DNA of 64,000 bases from Leucaena leucocephala (lineage: Eukaryota > Streptophyta > Magnoliopsida > Fabales > Fabaceae). Shown here one piece after another: positions 1-11,678 of the stretch (positions are counted from its first letter, which is position 1; every line of letters starts with the position of its first letter). Both the position numbers and the translations under genes were made by a program. Under the pieces are notes generated by a model, which was not told where the DNA came from, did no database searches, and saw only the letters and a program-made list of their open reading frames with translations. Where the stretch lies: the NCBI GenBank assembly GCA_037074615.1, contig CM073519.1:22093001-22157000 (forward strand). Direction: 5' to 3'.

Positions 1-649
1 TAATTAATTCTACAGTACTCCTTTTTTACTTCTGTCAGTTTCATAAATTCTTATATTATTTATAAGAATTTACTACCAAGTTTCATCTAATTATGAGGTC
101 CATAAGATACTGCACTAATCTCCATACTTCAAATATTCATATCAATTTATCATGACCTCAAATCAAAATTTCGTATTGCCTTAAATTAATCAGAATAATT
201 TTCTCTATTTTATGGTAAAATTTGGAACTAAAATGCTTTCGGGCAGTTTTTGGCATTTTCTGGCTTAACTTTCTATAATTACCATTTTTCCCTTAAACTT
301 TTGAAAATTGCACTTTAGGCCCTTAACTTTTCATAATTACCCTTAATGGCCCAAAGCTTATGTCTACTTTCATTTTGTACCATGGAACTTTTAGAATTTT
401 CACTTTAGTCCCTTTCTTTTCCAAAAATGACCATTATGTCCTTAAAACTTTTAATAATTGTAATTTAGTCCCTAAACTTTTGCTAAATTACAATTTAGCC
501 CATTTTTCTTTACAACTCCATACATTCTCTCTTTCTTTATCTTAAAATTTTTTTAATCACTATCTTTTCTTCTAATTACCATCACAATCCCTTCATAACC
601 TTTTTCCTTTGTCAGTCTTATACAAATAGGGAAAATTTGGGATGTTACA
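1..649 (-). mobile_element. Truncated Gypsy-type LTR (U3 end)
   Basis: This is the outer end of a long LTR of the family that dominates the window, read on the minus strand. It ends at GATGTTACA (641-649), the mirror of the TGTAACATC LTR start. The part present matches the same region of the LTR ending at 33820: the blocks of 'all of the X we had was not coloured' type low-complexity text seen there recur here as T-rich tracts of the form ctttagtccctaaactttt. The rest lies off the left edge of the window. No coding capacity is visible. Confidence 0.7.
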
Positions 650-1573
650 TAGGTCCCTTTGGGACACCTCACCTGCCACCTCATGCTCCTGAAAATTCCT
701 TTTTCCTTTATTTTTTCTAAAAATTTCATAAAATAACATAAAAATTGATATAGACTTAAAATCCACTCTTGGCATCATCTTAGTCCTCTAGTATGACATG
801 ATTTTGGTCCTTCAAAATTCATTGGCTAGCCCAATCTCCAAAGAATTTCTCTTAAAACCTTTATCGAGTATTCTAACTCACTTTAAATTTTGCAATATAT
901 TATATAAAATTCTTTTAAATGCCTTAATAGTTTTATAAATTCATTCTACTATTAAATAATTTTTTTACAAAGTTTCATAAATTTATAAGACCCATTAGAT
1001 TTGATAAAAAAAATCATATTTTTCTTAAAACCTCATAAATTGTCTTCAATTATCTATAAATTCTAAAGATCTCCTTTTTAAGTTCTGTCAGTTTTATCTG
1101 TAAACTTTTATCTGATTTTAAGGTCCAAAAGATCCTATAATAATTTCTAAACTTCATAAATTAATATCAATTGTTTGCGACCTCAGAATGAAATTTTGAA
1201 AAAAATGGGTCTCTCAAATAAGGTTCCCTATTTATTTGTAAAATTTGGGACTGAAATACTTCTAGGCAGTTTTGGGTCATTTCTAGCTCAATTTCCTCAT
1301 AATTATAATTTTGCCCATGAATTTGGCAAAATATACTTTAGTCCCTGAATTTACCATTTTTCATGTTAGTCCCTTACTACTCTTTTTGAAATTCCAATTT
1401 GATACCTAATACTTAAAAATTCCCTTTTCTTTCTTATTTCCATTTTTTTCTTTTTTCTTTTCTAACTTAAATCTTCTCTAACTATTATCTTTTCTTTCGA
1501 TCATTGTCACGATCATTTCCTAACCTCTTTTTTCTATTAGTCTTATACACATAGGAAAAATTAAGATGTGACA
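650..1573 (-). mobile_element. Gypsy-type LTR fragment, short subfamily
   Basis: A second minus-strand LTR end of the same superfamily lies directly against the previous one. It starts inside an LTR (a stretch with GGGACACCTCACCTGCCACC, like 40880-40910 in the 1.9-kb LTR) and runs to GATGTGACA at 1565-1573. Its beginning is missing, so either the LTR at 1-649 inserted into it or the two were joined by a deletion. I could not find a target-site duplication at the 649/650 junction. Confidence 0.6.
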
Positions 1574-2332
1574 CAAATATGCTTATGAAGTTTTACTCTA
1601 AGGGGTTAAAAGTCTAATGATTTACATACATTTCCTACCTAGCTTGCATTTTTAACATTTGCTTGAGATGCTCTATTATGTCCTGGATCTTTATGAAATG
1701 CTTCTGTTAGAAAAATATACTTGATAGTCTTTAATCTGTTAGGCACAATCTTCTATAGAATATATCTGCAAACCTTGTATCAACATAATACAAAAAGATG
1801 ATAAAAAATATCTTTCTCAAGTAAATATAGTTATGATCAAATGTCATTGTTCCAAATAATATTTTGAACAAAGATATATCAATGAAGTTCTTGAAAACAA
1901 TATCAATATAGGATTCAAAATAGAAAGTGTTATGAATTTATCTTTAGATAAGTTCAATCCATATTCAGAATAAAACTTATCATCTACTTTGAAAGAAGTT
2001 TCTTTTTCAAAGAAAATATTGCTTATCATGGAAACTTTATTTCTATTAAAGCGCAAATAGTGAGAGTATAACAATATAAGTATTTGTATCAGAATAATAT
2101 TGGAAATAAGAATTATTAAGACTAAGTTTGTGAAATACTTCGTAAGAAAGTTTTTATTATCATCAAAACATATGGTCTAACATTTTAAACTATTTTTCTA
2201 ATAAGCACGTAATAATAATTGGAAGCATGATATATTAACTCACCAGAATGTTTAAGAGAAAATTTTTAGGATCACTTCTCTTAGTCTAAAAATTTCGTAC
2301 ATTTTTTTATATAAACAATCTTGCGAACTACT
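1574..2332. other. AT-rich stretch, unassigned
   Basis: About 760 bases of AT-rich DNA between two LTR pieces. The longest reading frame, 76 codons on the minus strand at 1844-2074, has no recognisable domain and is probably chance. It may be interior sequence of an old retrotransposon, but I see no primer-binding site, polypurine tract or protein motif to support that. Confidence 0.4.
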
Positions 2333-3746
2333 TGTTAGACTCCATGATTTAATTATAACAAATAGTTTTGATGATGACAATTCAAATATATTTTTAATAT
2401 AGGTTATTTTTCGATAAGTTTATTGATAAGGGTTTTTATTGATAACTCCTTCGATAAATAAGAACAAAATTTAGTTATAAAATATGTTTTAAAAGGAATT
2501 TATTGAATCATTTATCGATAAAGCCTTCAAAAACCAAGAACAAAACTTAGTTTGCGAAATATGCTTATAAAAGACATTTATCAAAGCATTTATCGATAAG
2601 GATGTTTATCGATAAAGACAAAGTCATTATTAAATATGTTTCAAAGCTTCATGTCAAAGTATTAATCGATAATGAAGTTTATTGATAAACACTTCAATAA
2701 ATAGAGAAGATTTAGTTTTTAAATCAATTTACAAAACCAGTTAAGCAATTTTTAAACTACGTGATTATTGAACAATGATCTTATGATCAGTTTGAAAAAT
2801 GATCTTATAAAATCTTGATTTGAAATACATTACATAGCATTTGAGATGAAATAAGAAGAATCAAAGAAAAGTTTCAAAGTTAGACCATTGTTCTTAAACA
2901 TTAGTCATTTTTCGATAAGTTATTCGATAAACCTCTTTATCGAAGAACATTTTGATAAATTAGGTATCTAGTCTATAGAATAAATATTTTGAAATGACTT
3001 CTTCTTGATAAGTGTTTCAATAAATATGAATCAAGTATTTGTAACTAAAAGCTTATTTTTTGAAAGATATTTCAACAAGGCTAGGTATCGAAATGTTGTT
3101 TAATATGAGTAATTCTATTTGAAACACAATTTTTAATATTTATTGAAGTTCTTTTTCATAAGGCTGCTTTTTGATAAACACTTCAATAAATCTAAAAAAT
3201 ATTTTGCAATCCAAACTTTGATGTTTTAATCCAAAATATTGAAGATTAATTGATCCTTGCTTAAACTCTTTTTCTATCATTTATACAATACATTTCAATA
3301 TCAATTGTAGGCATAAACAAGATCAAATGAAGAAATTCATCAAAAAGTAAAGTTTTGTCAAATGCATTAAATGCTTCAACTGTCAATAACACCAACGTCT
3401 CTATTTCTTCAATGGCTACTTCAATGAGTCCACAACTATTCAAACAACTTAACTATAAAAGAAGTCACAATAAATATTGAAGTTAAAAAACACAAACGAA
3501 CAATGAACACCATTTATTGAGCATTCATTATAGCATTCATTGCTACTCTATTTTACTATATTTCTCATTATCAAAACATAGCATTTTAATCTTTGAGAGT
3601 GAAACTTAGAGAACTTGATCTTAAGTGTTTATCATCATCACTCTGCTTGAGAGAGAACTCAAAATATTTATTCTTTATCTGAGATACTCAAGAGTGTGAC
3701 TCTTGAGTAGGATTGAGACCTTACGGGAAGTAAGGGGAGTGAGAGA
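2333..3746 (+). mobile_element. Sirevirus-like Copia LTR, truncated
   Basis: The stretch opens with TGTTAGACTCC followed by a run reading GATGATGAC. This resembles the start of the minus-strand Sirevirus-type LTR that ends at 34486 (TGTTAGAATC, then AATGATGTC). From about 2410 to 3200 it is packed with the short motif TCGATAA and variants, a low-complexity pattern like the TTAATCGATTAA motif in the other Sirevirus LTR. It is cut at 3746 by a Gypsy-type LTR start. A diverged copy of its last ~120 bases reappears at 5687-5815. Confidence 0.55.
3629..3746 (+). repeat. Direct repeat, left copy (partner 5687-5815)
   Basis: This copy contains GTGTTTATCATCATCACTCT, then ACTCAAGAGTGTGAC and a TTACGGGAAGTAAGG-like end. 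The same order of motifs is found at 5687-5815 with roughly 15-20% difference by eye. The two copies bracket the Gypsy-type LTR pieces. They are too long and too different to be a target-site duplication. Confidence 0.75.
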
Positions 3747-4353
3747 TGTCACATCCTCCTTTTTCCCTATATGTATAATCTGATAGTGGAAAGAGGTTGG
3801 GAAATGATTGTGATGATGAATATAAAGGAAAAACAATGATTAGACAAATGTATAAAGATGAGGGACTAAAATGACAAGTTTAAAAGTTCTATGGTTGAAA
3901 GTGTAATTTTTAAAAGTTCAAGGGCAAAATAGTAATTATTAAAAGTGGAGCCGAAAAAGGCCCAAAAATGCCTGGAATTAAATTAGTCCCAAATATTTCC
4001 AGTAAATAGAGAAAATTATTTTGATCAGTTTAACACAACACAGAATTTTGATGTGAGGTCCTAAAAAATATATATTAATTTTTGAAGAAAGGAAAATTAA
4101 TACAGTTCCTCTGGACCTCAAAATTAGATGAAATTTGGCAGTAAATTCTTATAATTAATATAATAATTTATGAAATTGATAGAGCTCAAAATAGAGTTGT
4201 GTAGAATTTATTATGGAATTTATAGTAGATTAAAACACCCGATAAATTTGTTTCGGGGAATTTCTCAGAAGTTAAACCCATGAAGGCAGTCGACCATGTG
4301 GAGGGCCTAAACTGACATCTTATAGGCCTAATAATATTTTTAGATAAGTACAT
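3747..4353 (+). mobile_element. Gypsy-type LTR 5' fragment
   Basis: An LTR start, TGTCACATCC, on the plus strand is followed by the family's usual opening (CCCTATATGTATAATCTGATAGTGGAAAG). About 600 bases of U3 are present before the sequence meets the start of another LTR of the same family at 4354. No TATA box or LTR end is reached. Confidence 0.7.
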
Positions 4354-5685
4354 TGGCATATCCTCATTTTCCCTATCTGTATAATATTGATAGTGGAAAG
4401 AGATTTGGAAAGGATTATGGCGAAGATTAGAAGAAATGATAAAGGTTAAATGAGTCTTTAAGGAAAAGAAGGATTAAAACGAAAATTAGAAAATGTTGAA
4501 GGCAAAAAGTGAAAGTAGAAATAAAAGGAGGGACCTAAACGCAAATAGCCAAAAGTTCAGGGGCCTAAGTGTAATTATTCAAAAGTTGAGGGACTTAAAT
4601 GTAAATATGAGAAAGTTGAGCCGAAACAGGCTAAATGCTTAGAATCATATCAGGCCCAAATTTTATCAGTAGATAGACAAAATTATTCTGGTCAGTTTAA
4701 CGCAACACAGAATTTTGATTTGAGGTCCCGATTAATTGATATAAATTTTTGAAGTTAGAAGAATTATTACAGTATTTTTCAGACATCAGAACCATATGAA
4801 ACTATACTAAAAATTCCCATATTTAATATAAGAATTTATAAAATTGATAGTCAGAAAAGGAATCCTGTAGAATCCATACGGGATTTTATAGTGACATAGA
4901 ATACCCGATAAATAGGATCGGGAGATTTTTCTTGTGGATTGGGCCATAAAGGCAATAAAGGCAATGAGTCCATGTCAAGGCCCAAATGGCATCATCATAG
5001 GCTCAATATAGTAGTGAGACCGTTAAGTAGCCCAGAGTCCAGAGCAGTCCAGGAAAAGTGCGAAATTATGAAAATGCCCCTGGATGCCCATATTGTACCA
5101 GTGATGGATGGAGGGCATTTTGGTCATCTGGAATAGGATAAAAATGTGGGATATAGTATAAAGATAATTAGTTAGAGCCAGTATACACCTTGAGGCAATA
5201 TAAAGAGGTGTGAAATGACAATTATGCCCTTAGAGTTAATATAGTGCAAGACAGTAGACCAAGGGCATTTCAGTCATTTCCCAAGGGATCTATAATTAAG
5301 TATTGACTCAGTACAAGTATGTCAATGGTAGGAAGAATCTGGATACTGGATTTAAGATTAGAAAGCATATTATAAAATATCAGAAAAATTGGATTTATAA
5401 AACAGTCTAGTTTTTGGGGAATCAGACTGAGCTGGTACTAGATTGGACTAGAATTTTTTCAAAAGCTTCCTTCCTATGAGAATTGCGCCACATGCCCCAT
5501 GAGGTATCCCCTTGAGTTGTGCCTTGTAATGTCATGGATGATGTCATAAATCTCCTTTTTGAAAAAGTTAAATCCAAGATTAAATGTGAGCCTTTAGATC
5601 AAATAGTGCGCAAAGTAATTTTGGCCATTGATTTTCCATGAAATTTTCTATAAATACCCCCTCAAATCTGGTTAGCTTTACCTTT
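4354..5685 (+). mobile_element. Gypsy-type LTR 5' fragment with TATA box
   Basis: A second LTR start (TGGCATATCC, one base off the usual TGTCATATCC) lies immediately downstream of the first fragment. The U3 runs through to a TATA box (TATAAATA, 5649-5656) in the family's usual position about 1.3 kb from the LTR start. Similarity stops soon after, at about 5685, where Sirevirus-like LTR sequence resumes. The R-U5 half, about 1.9 kb, is missing. Confidence 0.7.
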
Positions 5686-5686
5686 A

Positions 5687-6075
5687 GTGTTTATCATCAT
5701 CACTCTACTTGAGAGATACCAAGAAAGTTTTATTCTTTATCTACAATACTCAAGAGTGTGACACTTAAGTGGGATTATAACCTTATGGAAAGTAAGGGAG
5801 AGTAAGGGAGGCAATCTCTTGTTGATATACTGATGAACCAAGAGCTGGTGAATCTTGGAAAATAGTGGAATACTTAGAGTAATTCTAAGGACTAGATGTA
5901 GGCTAAGTGGTTGAGCTAAATCATGTTTGTCTAGGCAGATACACCCAAGAGGGGCATGAATTATATCTTTTGAAATTTTTAATAGAAATTTAAAAACTTT
6001 AAAACAACGAGAATATGATTGAATAAAGAGAATAGGGATAAGAAAGATTTCACCAAAGGATAGAAGAATAAACAC
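5687..6075 (+). mobile_element. Sirevirus-like LTR segment, second copy
   Basis: This opens with the diverged copy of 3629-3746 and continues with AGGACTAGATGTAGGCTAAG and TGGTTGAGCTAAATCATG. That block resembles the downstream part of Sirevirus-type LTRs, where a 'GGATGTAGG...GGTTGAGCC' run is common. It could be the second half of the LTR begun at 2333 or part of the partner LTR of the same element. Confidence 0.45.
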
Positions 6076-6658
6076 AAGTAGTTTATCCTAATTCAGACTA
6101 ATCCTCTTGTCCTACATCCAGTCCCCAAAGGCCTTATAAGATTTTAAACTATCTCCAAGATTTGAACATGCTCTTGGTACCTCAGTACAATATTTGATTC
6201 TCTCAATCACTACCCTTACTTCCAATAAGGTAATAATCCTAACTTAAGAGAACCAATCTCATGAGTAAATAGATTGAATGAAAAATATTTACAACCTCTC
6301 TTAAAGAATATATATGATGATGAACATTAAAGCTTAATAATGCCGTGTTATATAACAATAAAGAAACAAATAATGTAATAAATTAGTAAGTTGTTATTTT
6401 GTCTATTCGTTGTTGTATCTTCATCAATGCTTAGTCTTTCAATAGCATTTACTACGTTTGATAGCTGTTAGACTCAAGCTTATAACTGTCATATTCATTG
6501 GAGTGAAGGCGTCATTGGTGGTTAGGTAAGCATTTAATGCTTTGTCATATGTAGCAAGTTTCCATTGATGTTTCATCATTTCAAACTTTTATCCTTTTCT
6601 GAACACACTCAATCTCAAAGATTTGTAAGGAGTTTAAGCATTGATTAAGTGTATAAAC
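6076..6658. other. Unassigned AT-rich stretch
   Basis: About 580 bases with no convincing reading frame. The run TCCTCTTGTCCTACATCCAG looks like retrotransposon LTR or leader sequence, but I cannot place it in a family. It ends where a Copia LTR begins (TGTAAGGAATTGG at 6659). Confidence 0.35.
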
Positions 6659-7757
6659 TGTAAGGAATTGGAAGACACGCAGCAGAAATTAACTTAAAAT
6701 TTTTTTCCATTCCCTGCCAGGATCTACCGTATGTGTTTAAGTCAAGTGGAAAGTAGTATTACCCTCAGTATTCAGTCACGACTTTCTCAGCTTCTAGTTG
6801 AGATGTCCACAGCTTCTCTCCGCGGCTCGTGATCTTTTTCGATCACAAGAAGTCGACGACTCAGGTTGGCTTCCTCTACTGGTATCCACACGAATAGCGT
6901 TCCAACCACCAACGACGTGCTAGCGCCTCTTGTCCCTCCAGGGCTTACTCAAGAATTTGTCCTCTCCGTCTCTATTTCAGCAGCTTCTTATCTGCAAACC
7001 TTTTGCGGATTCCTGTTCACCCTTTTTTCTGTCTCAACTGTAGCTCCTAAATATCAGATATATAGGATGCTATGCATGTTACCACAAACTTGGATTTTTG
7101 GAATTAATCTTATATTAATTCTGAAATTAATACAATATCATATATTGTATAATTTGATAAGAAACTAATTAAATAAATAGTGTTTGTATTAAATCCATCC
7201 CACAGATTTAATTCACCCATTTATTTAATTTAAAATAAAGATAAGATAGAATTACATTTGATTTATTCTCATAAATCAAATTTGAGATATCACATCAATT
7301 TGAATTTCAAATTCAAATGTGATAGAGATTTAATTTTATCCTTATAAATTAATTATTGTAAATATCTCTTATATGAGATATCATATCAATTTGAATTTCA
7401 AATTCAAACGTGATAGAGATTTAATTTATCCTTATAAATTAAATCTTGTAAATATCTCTTATATGAGATATCATATCAATTTGAATTTGAAATTCAAATG
7501 TGATAGAGATTTAATTTATCCTTATAAATTAAATCTTGTAAATATCTCTTATATATAATATATATATACGAATTTATATATATATGAATATAAATATAAA
7601 TAAATATATACATTCACCCTGGATCATTCATTGAATCTGGACATGTCTTAGATTCAATGAATCTGGACATCATAGCTCGTGTTGGGCTATTTTGTGTGCG
7701 ACCTTGTAGGCCCACATGAAGTTGGCAGTGGGCCATTTACTATACTAACTCACAAGT
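6659..7757 (-). mobile_element. Copia LTR, truncated by a Gypsy-type LTR
   Basis: This is the inner 1.1 kb of the same LTR that bounds the Copia element at 48836-59859, in the same orientation. It opens with TGTAAGGAATTGGAAGAC (compare 48836) and carries the 90-bp tandem repeats. It stops inside the run GGGCCATTTACTATACTAAC at the LTR start at 7758. In the complete copy the sequence goes on for about 750 more bases, which are not found anywhere on the far side of the inserted element. Confidence 0.85.
7284..7556. repeat. 90-bp tandem repeat, 3 units
   Basis: Three head-to-tail units start at 7284, 7375 and 7465. Each begins GAGATATC and holds the self-complementary core TTTGAATTTCAAATTCAAA, then GTGATAGAGATTTAATTT. 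The repeat is a regular part of this Copia LTR. Its open frame in the plus direction gives a repetitive Lys/Asn/Tyr-rich peptide, which is a by-product of the repeat and not a gene. Confidence 0.9.
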
Positions 7758-10700
7758 TGTAACATCCTTACTTTTATACGTCTTAAGCACCATTTAGTAG
7801 CATTTAGAACCACTTACAAGACCTTGGAAGTCCATTAGCCAAATCTGAAATTTTACTCTTTCTCGGGTTACTGTTCATATGGTATTCCAGATTATGCAAC
7901 GAACTTCAAAAATCATAATTAATTCTAGAAAACTCAAAATGAAGTGGTTCAAAAAGCTACATGAATATAACATCTTCAAATTTAAGGGAAAAATAATTTC
8001 CAGACCAAATGATTAGCCCATTGATACAGTTTATTCGTTGAAGTTTACTGTTCATTTGGTCAAAAACTCTGGAAACAGTTTCTGGTCCCTTATTTTGGAA
8101 ATTCATTTCTCTTGATATACACATCCAAATGAAACGTTCTACCTATGAACTTAAAGCTACATATGTGTACTACATGTTCATAAAATTTCTTGAAATAATT
8201 CCTTCATTTGCTAGGTCAAACTGAAGTCACAACAAAACTGCTTCAGGACCTACGTTTTTACCATTTCAGTTTCCTTTCTTTCACTTTCCATAACTATTCC
8301 AGCATACATAAATCATCTCTTTTGCCTTTTCTGAATTCATATACATCATGGGGTTATACAATAATTGTTTCATACAATCTCATCACATAAATAGATACTT
8401 TACATGGCTTTGACAAACATGGAAAGTGCATAGCATATGCTAACATCTTAAATACTTCACTTTTCTTCTTCCATGCTTTAACTCTTCTCCATGCATACAT
8501 TATCTATCATGCTTGACCTAAATTGGTTGGTTATGGGAGAGTGAGATTCTAGGGAATCTCAGTAGAAAACATTACCACTTAAATATGCAAGATGGATGCT
8601 AATGCATGATATGTAATTTCATTAACTTTCTTTGATTAGTGACATGCCATCATGCTATATATTTTTACATAAAGTGCATGGCCATGAAAACATGTTATTC
8701 ACAATACATTCAACATCATTTATCATGTCACAACATCATTCAAATAACATATACATGTCAACACATAAGCATAACACATCAAGCACATAAAGAGGTAAGT
8801 TCACTACCTTGCACTTAAGCTTTCCTCTTGATCTTTAGCATTTGCTTCCTAGCTTTCCAACCAATAAGCCTTTATGTCAATCACCTCCCAACATGTTCTT
8901 GGATGTTTCAAGGTCCTAAACACATTCATATTCATCACATAATTCATTAGGACTCATGAACTCCAACCATGTTCAAGATTAACTTTGTTACACTCTTTAT
9001 TGTCATAACTTTCCCTAATATTCACTAATCCACATGGCTCTTGAATCAATTGATGTCTTGACTTTACCCTACACAATTTCATATTTTGAACTCATTTATG
9101 AGTTTAGAATCATAAAATTCCATCTCCTTCATGGCATGCTGTATAGAATTGAACATAAGCACACAATTCTTTCAAAAATTCTCATTTTGATTCTAATGCT
9201 TCCCATACTTGTTTCTCCACTTTGACCCACACAACTTTTCATTTTAAAACCATTGGAACCATAAAAATCATGAAATTCCAATCACTGTTCATGCGAGTCA
9301 ACAGTAACTGTAAGGAATCTCAAAGACTACAACCTTGAGATTTTAATATTTCCAAGGTTCAAAACCTTTCCAATCCTCAATAAAATCATCATACAAACTC
9401 AATGGAAGCATTAAATCATTGAAATTCAATTTCCTTCCCTCATGAACAGTGCATACCAAACAGGGCACACCATGGCAAAGTCAAGAATATCAATTTCATT
9501 CAACAACGAACCACTTAACTAGCTAGTTTAAGCTTCAATCATATGGTTCTAACTTTAATTTCTTCTTTCCCCTTTCCTTTAAGGTCTTTGGGCAGCACCA
9601 CCCCTTAGAGAAAAATCAACTTTTCTCCCATCAAAACCCTAAGTTCAAGCTCCCAAATCAAAGGAAAATAATCTAGGAGAGATTGCTTAGCTTTAATCTC
9701 TAGCTTGCTTGAACTTTGGAACCTTGAATCTTTTTTGTCTTGGCTTGATTTTTCATTTTGCAAGAGTTTCCCCAAGGGTCCATGAGCTTACGGTTTGGCT
9801 GCAGAATGGAGGGGTATTTATAGCCAAAATCCAAGAAAAATCAATGGCCAATATTGATTTGGTTACTATTTGATCTAAAGGCTCACATTTAATCTTGGAT
9901 TTTACTTTTTCATAAAAGAATAATTATGACATCATGTGGGACAGCTCAAGGGACACCTCAAGGGGTTATGTGTCGTGCTCACCATGCCAGGAAGCTTATG
10001 AAAAAATTCCAGTCCAATCCGGTACTGATCGGAGCAGTTTCACAAAAACCAGACTGTTTTCTGTTCTGAATTTTTCTATAATATACCAGAATATGTATTC
10101 TGTCCTAGAAATCAATGTCTAGGCTTCTCATACCATTGAAAATGATATACTAAATATTTATCTACCATCCATCCCTTTCTTGCTCTATATTGACCCTAAA
10201 GGCATAATCGTCATTTTACCCCTCTTTATACTGCCTCAGGGTGTATCTAGGCTCAACTAATCATATTTATACCATGTGCCACGTTTTTAGCCTGTCCCAA
10301 GTGACCAAAATGCCCTTCATCCATCTCTGGTACAATCTGGGCATCCAGGGGCATTTTCATAATTTCGCACTTTTTCTGGACACTGGCCCCTTCTCATGAT
10401 GGACTGGTACCCTGGGTTTTGGGCCCTTCTTGGTGTCATCATAGGCCGATATATGAGGTCATCTGATCTCATTCTATCAAGGCTCACATACCGATAAGTT
10501 CCATTATCAGATCACGGGTGTTATTAAACTTCCGTCAAAATTCACTGTTATGGGAATAACTTTTTATACAGGACTTCTTCCGGGGTTCTGTCAGATTCAT
10601 AACATCTGACACTGTAGGGCACACTTTCCTGTAATTCCCCCACTTATATCTGATATCCATGAAATCTGATAAAAATTCAGATAACTTTTAGACTATCAGA

Positions 10701-11097
10701 TAATTTTCTGCTGTCTGGAGCCCTAATAAAATTTATGTATCATGCCAGATTAACCAGCGTAACTTCCTCTATTTACTGATGGAATATGAGACTGAAAAAC
10801 TTTCGGGCAGTTATAACCTTGTTCGGGGCTGATCTTTCTATAATTATAGTTTTGTCCTTGAACTTTTCTCTTAATTACATTTATGTCCCTTAACTTTTGG
10901 AAATTACCACTTTTGGCCCAACATTTATTTCTAGTTTAACTTTTGGCCTTTAACCTTTTCCAATTTTCGTTTAGGTCCTTCTCTTTCTTCAAGACTTATC
11001 TAACCTTTATTATTTCTTCTGATCTTTGTCATAATCCTTTACAAACCTCTTTCCACTATCAGTATTATACAGATAAGAAAAAAATTAGGATATGACA
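7758..11097 (-). repeat. 3' LTR of the LARD-like element (3340 bp)
   Basis: The plus strand reads TGTAACATCC at the start and GGATATGACA at the end, so the minus strand opens with TG and closes with CA as LTRs do. A TATA box lies at 9815-9822 on the minus strand (TATAAATA), giving a U3 of about 1.3 kb and an R-U5 of about 2 kb. The LTR carries four copies of ACTGTTCA or its complement (7870, 8047, 9284, 9443). Confidence 0.9.
9815..9822 (-). promoter_or_regulatory. LTR TATA box
   Basis: On the minus strand this reads TATAAATA followed by CCCCTCC. The same box and context are kept in the family's other LTRs: 5649-5656, 14506-14513, 21329-21336, 25083-25090, 46910-46917 and 52701-52708. The match across differing copies makes it the likely core promoter of the LTR. 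Confidence 0.65.
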
Positions 11098-11111
11098 TTT
11101 CTACCCCTTTT
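11098..11111 (-). other. Polypurine tract
   Basis: On the minus strand AAAAGGGGTAGAAA sits directly before the TG of the 3' LTR. This is where plus-strand DNA synthesis of an LTR retrotransposon is primed. The sequence is typical of plant Gypsy elements. Confidence 0.85.
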
Positions 11112-11140
11112 AAAATAAATTTCATCCTCAAAATTTACTC
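11099..11140 (-). pseudogene. Remnant of a Gypsy polyprotein C-terminus
   Basis: Just inside the polypurine tract the minus strand can be read FEDEIYFKRGR. Plant Gypsy chromovirus polyproteins commonly end in a closely similar F-E-D-E-I tail that runs into the polypurine tract. No other part of the polyprotein is found upstream. The trace suggests that the element arose from an autonomous Gypsy element by loss of its coding region. It is short, so chance similarity cannot be excluded. Confidence 0.5.
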
Positions 11141-11678
11141 AACATCTCAGTCAATGATTGGGGTATCTATCTCTTACAATAAACATCTTAATGGAGTACT
11201 TTTCATATCTGCAATTCTTCATATCTTTACTATGGTCATTGTTCTATTCTGAATCAATTCAATCAGAGTTTAACTCCAGTTAATTCTATTACTTTCTTGC
11301 TACGCATCTATCTACATATGGACTTCTCACTATGCTGGACTTGTGAGTAGTGTCCATTTCTTTCATGTCAAACTCCCTTGAATACTACTATATTCTGGAG
11401 CTTCTACTAACTATTCATCATATTTCTTAGTGTAATCACTTATTGCTCATTTGAGTATCTAGCGGAATTCTCTGAATATCCGCAACCTTTAACTCTCATT
11501 CTCATATCATCATACATTCTTATCATCTTTAAAAAATCATTATAATACAGAGAGAGGACTTATATCATCATACATAGGAGTATATAGGAGCATAGATGAG
11601 CATATAGGAGCACATACTTTAACATGCATAATGCCTAGCCAACATATTGTAGGACTGCATACCTGCCCATGAATGCAA

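Noticed and set aside
1844..2074. 76-codon frame in the unassigned AT-rich stretch
   Set aside because: No motif, biased composition and no neighbouring coding signal.
5737..6075. 112-codon minus-strand frame
   Set aside because: It covers the repeat and downstream part of a Sirevirus-like LTR and has no domain.
7373..7558. Repetitive frame with repeated NLNFKFK/YPYKLNLVNISY peptide (also 49470-49706, 58647-58973)
   Set aside because: It is the translation of the 90-bp tandem repeat in a Copia LTR. The repeat is non-coding and varies in unit number between the two LTRs of one element.
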